DNA of 64,000 nt from NCBI RefSeq assembly GCF_026914265.1, contig NC_069127.1, positions 22,189,045-22,253,044 on the forward strand, written 5' to 3'. Shown here in pieces: positions 55,901 to 64,000 of the stretch (position 1 is the stretch's first letter; each line of letters opens with the position of its first letter). The translations under genes and the position numbers were made by a program. Under the pieces are notes generated by a model. The model ran no database searches. It was not told the origin of the DNA and saw only the letters and a list, made by a program, of their open reading frames with translations. The stretch comes from Mya arenaria (taxonomy: Eukaryota; Mollusca; Bivalvia; Myida; Myidae).

Positions 55901-58900
55901 ATTTAGAAAGATTAAGCCCGTTACTTTATTCGTCTTAACATTTCTTTTTTCAAACTGTAATGCGTTCCACGTAGTGAGGGAAGTCCATCAAATCGTAAAT
56001 GGCACAAACATTTTTCAGTATCCAAGGTCATTCCTGGATACCATTGACTATACAAGGTAATGGTCTCTTGTGGCATATGCAGGTTCGAATAAGGCCGCAA
56101 ATACGGAATGATACCAACAAAAGAAACGAATGTCCAGTGACACTGACAAAAGCAATATACCGGCAAGTTCTTTTTTCTTGTTTTCTTTAGGTTTATCTTT
56201 ATACTTGAAAATATATTGAAATATGAATTGCTGTCTATGCTTTGGATTAATTGATATTCTTTTCCTCGTTTGAGAAAACAGTGATAAGCAATATATTGAA
56301 ATAAGGTTATACCAATTGTTCACGGTTGTCTTTTAGCTAGAATTTTAAAATATGTGCTGATCTGGAACGTCAAGCTGTACACTATTATGCTTACATTTGG
56401 TTTACATCTTTCGGATTGTCAAACACGTTACTAATTTACTAAATTTGTACCATGTCTAACTTAAGGACAATTCAATGTCATATTATTCGGTTTAATGTTT
56501 AACTGAACTTAGATCCTGCTCGACAATCGGACTTTTGATATATCGATTTCCAACGTGAACGTCAACCATCAGCATCCCATTTCGGTTGTCAAAGATACAA
56601 TAGTTCCATGCTACCTTATTTAAAAACCGAATCAACATACGAAACAAACTAACTTTCGTCGTGGTAAGATAATAAACCATCAGTGTGTTTTCGAAATGCA
56701 CAAAGAACGTGCACCATAACATTAAAACAAATTGTATGATTGCAGCATAAAGCTTAACCAAACATCAACGCTGCATATACCGGTCATAGACAAGGAAGGT
56801 GACTTCGTAAAATGTTTCATTTCGGTATACAAGGAAAGTGGTGAACTGCTCGCTAAGTCACCGAAAGGTGTTATTGTGAATCAGGTAGGTGGGTAAAGAA
56901 CCGTGTTTCGTATTATCCCACACTCGTCCATCCGGAGCCTTTCCTATGTAACTACTGGATAAATATGTGAAGTATGTATGCCCATAGCGCGCTTGTGTAG
57001 CGCAAGGTTCGTATAGAAATATTGCCATATTATTTATAGTCTTTTTTGTGAAGTTTTCCGTTCAGATTCATTATTATGTAAGTAAATGAAAGAAGTTAAA
57101 GACACTTATGAAATGTGTGTGATCTAAAATGTGATGGTGATCATGATCTAGTCAGACACATAGAAACCAAAACAGAAACCAGTTATATTAGAGTGTGGTG
57201 GTGATAGCTCATGATTCGTCTTTGATCGACTCAGTATCACATGAGTTGCTGAAATGTAAGTAATGAAAAAAACCTGCTTACCGTTTTCAATCTACTGTCT
57301 TACATCATAAGAGCCACTTAATAAGCCTCACATGAAATGTGTGTAACTAAGAGTAATTGCCCTTTAGCTAACGAAAACAATCTCAAATTTGTCCGTTTGG
57401 AGCTCTTTATGTATCAACAATTGGCAGCCATTAGTAAAACTTACATGACATGTGAAATCCAGCCATAGTATCGTGATGTTTGCGCATGTTTTTACTAGAC
57501 CTTGAAATTACTTTTTTTTTAAATAATTTACTCTTTGTATTCTAGTTCTTTGACAATGATCATTCGGGGAAAAACATTGGCTAATGTGCTTGTTTCTGTC
57601 TTGAATGTCGCCTGTGCCTCACATGGATATGCGATGAATCTACATTTATTTTAGTGTTAGAAACAAAGAAGTAAATTGTTTCGAATATGATTTTTATATA
57701 AATCGTTATTTGCATTAAGCAGGCAACGGTCTAGATAATATCTTGCGCTATAAAACCTTTCATTGTTTTTCGTTGAATGTCTGTTAGACCTTTACATATG
57801 ACGCCGTGAACATCAGGCTAGTGAGTTTGTCATTGTCATTTAAACTATATTTTTACAATAAACATTATGCATAAATGCTGGCGTAAAAGTAAAAAGAAAG
57901 CGTATTCTAAACCTAAGGCAAATGTGGATATTTATTTCAGGACTGTAAAATAGAAATTGAAGCCACACCAGCCAACGGTTACAGCGACAATTCGTGGATA
58001 GCTATTCCAGTATCAATAAGAGACCAGAACACACTCAAAATCCAGTTTGGGCCTGTGACATGGAACCCTGCAACCTTTGGGGAATATTTAAGTACCTGCT
58101 CTATGCAGGTATGTGCCTAATATTCAGCTTAAATTATTTCAGTCGTCGGTCTTTATTTACTGACATTTCTTTTTCCTCTATGCTTTATTATATGAATTTT
58201 GGAAAATCATTGTGCTGTATACGAAACTAATGTGTAAAATACGTATTCCTTAAAATATAATTAATATTTGATCCGTATGCAGAATCATACGAATCTGTCA
58301 CGTCTACCGTCCATAATTCGCTAAATACCTTTTTGTTACTTCATTGAACGTTTACGGCTTCTTTACAGTTTGAACAGCATCATTAATTCCAGCCGCTCTC
58401 CCTCTTTCTTCAAAACAATATGTTATAAATACGGCATGTAAAGGCTCATTCCTGCAGTTTCCATTAAGTTATTATAAAATAGCAAGATTTTAAGTCAATA
58501 CTGTTTCAGATTGCCGTTCTCGTCAAAGAGACTTTGAATTCTCCGGTCTTTATTGATCCAACTCCAGCTCCAAATCATCGGTTTGTTGTGTACACCGAAA
58601 GTCTTTGGAAAACAACTATTTATGCGAAAGCAATTTCACCAAGGTATGAAATTCCACGTTTACTATATTTTTGGTTTGATATTCATATCGAATGTTATCG
58701 TTAACGGGTGAGCATTAGACAGGAATTTGATTTTGCTAGTATTATAATTAGCTTTGACATGGTCACTTCGGTTTTCCATTAAGGCCTTCCACAGTGCAAA
58801 AGTGGGTGGGGAAGTAAATATAAATTACGTTTTAACATTCATGTTTAACTTTAGTTGTGAGGAAAAATCTGTTGTATGAGTAAAATATACATCCGTTGCG

Positions 58901-61900
58901 ACATGTTTTGAAGAAATATACAGTTTACCATATTTTATAAAAGGAAACTTTATCACATTTCGGATCAAAAAGCGTTTACGATTTTTTTCGGAAAAGTCTG
59001 TCGACAATATAACTATGTTTTTGTGTCAAAATGCCCCAGGCTACCCACTCAACAATGTATTGTTGGTTCTAAATTATGTATTTCCATATAAGAAATATAT
59101 TCAATTAAACAATGAAAAAAGTTGATAGAATTCATTTCATGGATACAAAAATGCAAATATCTTCCTTAAAATTGCTGCAACTCCTACAAACCAACAAGTC
59201 ATTTTTGATGGAGTAGCATTTTTGACACAACAACTTATTCATTTTGTATGAAGGCATAAACAAAGTTATGCAAAAGCTTTTTGAATGAAAATCTTGTGGT
59301 ATTTGCCCAACTTCTAATAACACATACAAACGTTGCAAATGATGAATAAGGAGGTTTTATGCTTGCTAAATATTGAACCTCAAAACTAAAAATATGTTTT
59401 TAAAAACATTTCTTGTTTTGGTTCTTTTAAACGACTTTAGAACGGTCGAAGGTCCTTAAATGCGCCTCGGTACTTTTTGTTGTTGTGAATAAGAATTATT
59501 ATGCAACCTATTATTATTATGTCTTATAGTATTATGTGCCTGCAGTGTTTCATAAATACACTCTGCCAGCAGTGCCCACTGCTGGTAAAGATCAATTATA
59601 TAATTCTGCCGACAGAGAATAGTTATGAAACACTGCCGTCACGGCAGTTATGCAATACTTCCGGCATGCAGTTAGCACTGTTAGCAGAGGGCATTATGAA
59701 ACACTGCAGGTACGGCAATTACATGATACTGCCGTCTTGCATTGGAGTATAAAAGGGGAAGCTTTTGAAAGAGAAGGGCGGATGGTTGCTTTAAATGTAT
59801 CTTGTTTGTGCATTTTTTTTATAAATAATAACTATTCCATTTGTTTATATTAATTATAGGCGGATCAAACGTTTCGAAACCTTTGGAAGGAATGCAAAGA
59901 CCATGTTTAATATGTCTCCGGTAAACAACACCTCTGACCCATCTGTTTCATACGTTGAAATTTCCTGGAGGCCGTCTGATAATGATGTGGACGATCAAAT
60001 TACCTGCATCACTGCGTTTGATGACAGTGGGTAGGTAATTGCTTAAATGTTTTCCTCTATTACACCAAGAGGACAATTTTTTTTCCAAATTATGTAGAAA
60101 GGATCAATCTGACCGGTGTTCCCCATTGTTGACAAAAGCCAGACGTATCGATTATCTGTCTGGATGTTTTTATGGACAATACATTGTTGTGCATATATGT
60201 TTATTGTTGCATCTGCATTATTTGTCTTCTCATTGTTTCAGTGATGAATCAGATGAGCAGCGATGTTTCTTGCTGACAGTGCAATGTGCGTATATATTGT
60301 GAGGGACCGGTTACTTGACGGATATATTATCACAAAGTCACAAAACCCTTTAAAAGGACACGATCATGTTTTGGCACCCATTTTTTTCGGAAATCCATCT
60401 TAAAGCACTAACATTATAATTATTTTACTCTTTGATACCGATATTACAGAAAATACTTTTTAAGTATAAAACAACAACATGGTTTCAGAGGGGAGTGAAT
60501 CCACGCCGGTAAAGTCAAGAAAAAATCAAAAAAATCCTAGCTTATCATCTCGACCATAGGTACTGGTACTCATCTGATGGAAATTTAAACCTTAATTGAA
60601 AACATTGGTAACATCACGTGATAATGTCAATCAACCAACCGTGCTATAGCCTTTTCTACATCCATTTAGTAACGCTCTTCAAATTGTGGACTTCAAAGAC
60701 AATATTTGAGCATATATTAACATGTGTTGAAGGTTGCCACTCCTAATGATTTGCGACACGTTATTTCGAAATAAGAATATCCGTAAAAAATAAATTTTAT
60801 ATCTATTTCATATCAAAATAATTGTATATTAACGATAATGCTCTTAGCCAAATATCAAGTTTGCTATTTATTACAGCCAACATCTTCAACACTGCTACAA
60901 AATCAAGCATGGTAAGTATTCAATAATAATAAACCTTGTAATGCTTGAATGAATACTATCGTTGACATTCAATTGTATTGCAATATTAAAAGTATATTGC
61001 TTAAAAACAGTGTTCTAATTTCAAGGGAATACCACACTTCGTCGATTTACCAGCGTCCGGTAACCAAGTTGTGTGTCCAGTTGACGCTTCCTGCGTCGTC
61101 CCAATTTTTATAAAGTCAGACAGGTACTTTTAAAACAATGATATACATATGTTTTTAAATATTTCAAATCTCTCAGAATTATATCGTACTATGATGCCGC
61201 ACTGTGCTTGAATGTACTTTTTCATATTTAATGGTATTTTATTGCCATTACTAGCAACATAGGTCGCGTTTGGGTAACAGAGGGAACGATAGATTACCAA
61301 TTTGGGAAAATAGAAAATATAACCAAAGCTGGGGAGCATATATTTGAGACGACACTGATAATTACAAGTGATTTACATGGTGACCACGACCTATGTCTAC
61401 AAGCAGTTACTGTGGAAGGGTAAAATATGTTGTTCTATGACATTTTAGCGGTTTTAATAAGGTATTGACAAGGCTCAAAACAAAACAATGCTTTATAAAA
61501 CGATATAAATGTTAGTACCTAATGCTACCTTAACCAATACGGATCGAAACCAACAATACTAGGGCAAGATGTCCTGCAGAAATTGTACTAACTTTTACGA
61601 CACAACTAGATTTTCCTAATCTGTCAGATACGCCATAAATATGCACTGTATAATAAACACCTCACATTTATCCCCTTGGCAGCCATATATATGGACTTTT
61701 ATAGAGTCGGAGGTAGACGTATGCGTAAAGATTTTGTTAACCATTCAAATTTGTTTCCATTTTTTTTTCTTCTGAAATGCCGAACAAAGTAAAATCCTAA
61801 ATTGTATCACCACTGTTATAACCATTTACTATCCGCATTTTCATTATGTAGAAAATATAGCTATGCAGCTTTTTAATTGAATGACTCACACTATTGTCTG

Positions 61901-63893
61901 AGATTTGATTTTCCCTCTCCCATAACTTTACTTGATTTGCTTTATAATGACTACTTTGATAACGATGTTGTTTATTTTGTATATATGTTTATTTGTTTAA
62001 GTAAAAAAAACAACATGTTCTGTCTTATTCCTTTCAATGAAATATAATGTTTTTTTTACAGAGTTGCATCTGAAACAACATGCATCAAATTCACAGTTAA
62101 ACCTAAAGGTTTGTATTCATTTTAACAATTCTATAAAATACACGTAGTTCTTGTTATACCCCCACAAACGAAGTTTGAGGGGGTATATAGGAGTGAGCTT
62201 GTCGGTCGGTCGGTCGGTCGGTCGGTCTGTCGGACGGTCTGTCGGTCGGTCTGTCGGTCTGTCGGTCGGTCGGTCGGTCGGTTTTTATGGTTTGCGGACA
62301 ATAACTCATGAAAGGCTAGACAGATTTGAAAAATTTTTGGTACACAGGTGTAACATCAGAAGATACAGGTCAAGTTCGATATTGGGGCTGGTGGGGCCAA
62401 GGTCAAGGTCATTGTTACTAAAAATAGAAAAACGGTTTCTGTACGATAACTCATGAAAGGCTTGACAGATTTGAACAATTTTTGGTACACAGGTGTAACA
62501 TCAGAAGATACAGGTCAAGTTCGATATTGGGGCTGGTGGGGCCAAGGTCAAGGTCACTGTTACTAAAAATAGAAAAACGGTTTCCGGACGATAACTCATG
62601 AAAGGCTTGACAGATTTGAACAATTTTTGGTACACAGGTGTAACATCAGAAGATACAGGTCAAGTTCGATATTGGGGCTGGTGGGGCCAAGGTCAAGGTC
62701 ACTGTTACTAAAAATAGAAAAACGGTTTCCGGACGATAACTCATGAAAGGCTAGACAGATTTGAACAATATTTGGTACACAGGTGTAACATCAGAAGATA
62801 CAGTTTGGTACACAGGTGTAACATCAGAAGATATAGGTCAAGTTCGATATTGGGGCTGGTGGGGCCAAGGTTAAGGTCACTGTTACTAAAAATAGAAAAA
62901 CGTTTCTGGACGATAACTCATGAAAGGTTTGACAGATTTGAACAATTTTTGGTACACAGGTGTAACATCAGAAGATACAGGTCAAGTTCGATATTGGGGC
63001 TGGTGGGGCCAAAGTCAAGGTCACGGTTACTAAAAATAGAAAAACGGTTTCCGGACGATAAATCATGAAAGGCTTGACAGATTTGAACAATTTTTGGTAC
63101 ACAGGTGTAACATCAGAAGATACAGGTCAAGTTCGATATTGGGGCTGGTGGGGCCAAGGTCACTGTTACTAAAAGTAGAAAAACGGTTTCCGGACGATAA
63201 CTCATGAAAGGCTAGTTTTTCTTGTCAGCAGTGTAACTTCTAAATTACTCAACAGATTTAAATAAAACAATACATGCATGATAAAAGAAGATGCAGTGTG
63301 CAGTAACCTTGGAGTTATGGCCTCTTTTCAAAGGAATGGTTTGCCATTCCTGTGTCCAGGCGGCATTTGGGGTTATTCGTCACTCCTGTGACAGCTCTAG
63401 TTAATTTTTCTTGGAGAGGATCTACGTGTATGTGTTTAAGAAAGATGTGAAAATCACGACCCCCTGGTGTGTTACTTTATATTAGAACCTGTGTTGCCCC
63501 ATACCCCTCATAATTAATGGAAACAAAGCATACTGCTTGATGATTAAGTCAAAAGCGTATGAATATCGTAAAACTTGTCCTTTTGTTGACATTTTAACCC
63601 CAAACACAAGTCATATTGCAAAATGAGCAATTGGTTTTGTAAGCCGTTGTCATTGGATAATCTTTGACAAACCTTCAAAAATTAGTCTCCGTACAAAATG
63701 CCGGACTTCTAAGACAACGATAAGCAATGAAAAATGTTTTTCGGCTTTCATTTGACTAATGCTTTCTTTTTTAAAGATCCGTGTTACTCATCACCGTGTG
63801 ACTTTGGTGGGCTTTGTCAAGTTCGCAATGATTCATCAGGGTTGTTTGACTGTGAATGTATTGATGGATATGCAGGACCAACATGTGCTAAAG
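52966..63893 (+). CDS. Secreted or membrane EGF-containing protein, 13 exons seen, 3' end outside window
   Basis: Exons: 52966-53091, 55293-55618, 56019-56162, 56746-56884, 57941-58108, 58510-58643, 59860-60030, 60242-60285, 60877-60911, 61026-61123, 61255-61419, 62062-62108, 63777-63893. Phases agree throughout, 571 residues so far. The start has a signal peptide (MLPFSGILLLASLFVRLSLQ). Then come GGSISFTLHNG, WVLGTGPCGPTC, SWIPLTIQGNG, RNDTNKRNECPVTLTKAIYR and TLHIPVIDKEGD; I recall similar block order in unnamed mollusc proteins. The middle looks like beta-sandwich domains (YVEISWRPSDNDVDDQITC...QRCFLLTVQ). Exon 13 is a complete phase 1-1 EGF module with six Cys (CYSSPC, LC, CECIDGYAGPTC). 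Many N-x-S/T sites suggest heavy glycosylation. The donor after 56162 is GCAAGT, a GC-AG intron, backed by phase. Function and any membrane anchor are not visible. Confidence 0.85.
53092..55292. other. Intron 1 of the EGF gene, unexplained open frames
   Basis: 2.2 kb without a plus-strand exon. On the minus strand 54086-53880 is open and reads like real protein (ADVWYYEGSYYKRITG before a GTTAAA); I cannot assign it. About 55035-55067 repeats the hairpin arm seen at 22363-22435. Confidence 0.35.
59530..59755. repeat. Short repeats with ATGAAACACTGC and CTGCCG motifs
   Basis: CAGTGTTTCATAA, TTATGAAACACTGCCGTCAC and TTATGAAACACTGCAGGTAC, with small palindromes (CTGCCGTCACGGCAG, CCAGCAGTGCCCACTGCTGG). 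About three loose units of some 60-110 bp in intron 6 of the EGF gene. Confidence 0.55.
62154..63403 (+). mobile_element. Pearl/Helitron-like element with about 145-bp minisatellite core, copy 2
   Basis: Starts TTATACCCCCACAAACGAAG, then a (GTCG)n/(GTCT)n tract at about 62200-62282, then seven units of some 145 bp, each with ATAACTCATGAAAGG, TTTTTGGTACACAGGTGTAA and GGGGCTGGTGGGGCCAAGG. One unit near 62790 has an internal duplication. It ends GTCACTCCTGTGACAGCTCT, the same terminal hairpin as the element at 45101-46213, though core units are unrelated. It fills intron 12 just before the EGF exon. Confidence 0.82.
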
Positions 63894-64000
63894 GTTTTAT
63901 TGTGTTTTGTTTTACACTTTTTATATTAATTTATATGATGTTTCTCTGTCATGACAATTATCGACAACCTGTTGATACTCAATCAGCTATTTCCTGTATT
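63894..64000. other. Start of the next intron of the EGF gene
   Basis: Follows the donor GTTTTATT after the EGF exon; the gene continues beyond the window. Confidence 0.6.

Overview
Eukaryotic genomic DNA, most likely from a bivalve mollusc. Evidence: AT-rich DNA with short exons and long repeat-filled introns, two Pearl/Helitron-like minisatellite elements (a type described from bivalves), tRNA-derived SINEs, many short terminal-inverted-repeat (TIR) elements, and a multi-exon EGF surface protein of a kind I associate with molluscs and other marine invertebrates. The species cannot be fixed from sequence alone.

Six protein-coding genes were rebuilt by eye from splice sites and reading phase. 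(1) 644-9460, minus: a flavin-containing monooxygenase (FMO), 7 coding exons, 539 aa. (2) 14706-16130, minus: a Kelch-repeat protein with a BTB remnant, one coding exon. (3) 25659-28412, minus: an ankyrin-repeat SOCS-box (ASB-type) protein, 3 coding exons, about 401 aa. (4) 31247-40964, minus: an HTATSF1/Cus2-type splicing factor, 10 coding exons, 645 aa. (5) 41467-47350, plus: mitochondrial tryptophanyl-tRNA synthetase (WARS2), 8 coding exons, 369 aa. (6) 52966 to the right edge, plus: a secreted or membrane EGF-containing protein, 13 exons visible, incomplete at its 3' end. Genes 4 and 5 are head to head, 502 bp between start codons, and probably share a promoter. The other neighbours show no functional link.

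The rest is repeat-derived. There are a 38-bp palindrome-bearing satellite in an FMO intron, a 43-bp array apparently grown from inside a SINE, a 74-bp satellite of about 48 units with higher-order structure (48752-52346), a Harbinger-like MITE family with TWA target duplications, other TIR and foldback elements, a LINE 3' fragment in a WARS2 intron, and many microsatellites. Both the FMO and the ASB gene carry decayed tandem copies of their own exons.

I found no new biological system that can be demonstrated from sequence. The best leads are the decayed exon arrays, the serine-rich recoding of the HTATSF1 tail, the EGF protein's uncharacterised ectodomain with a GC-AG intron, and the satellite arrays.
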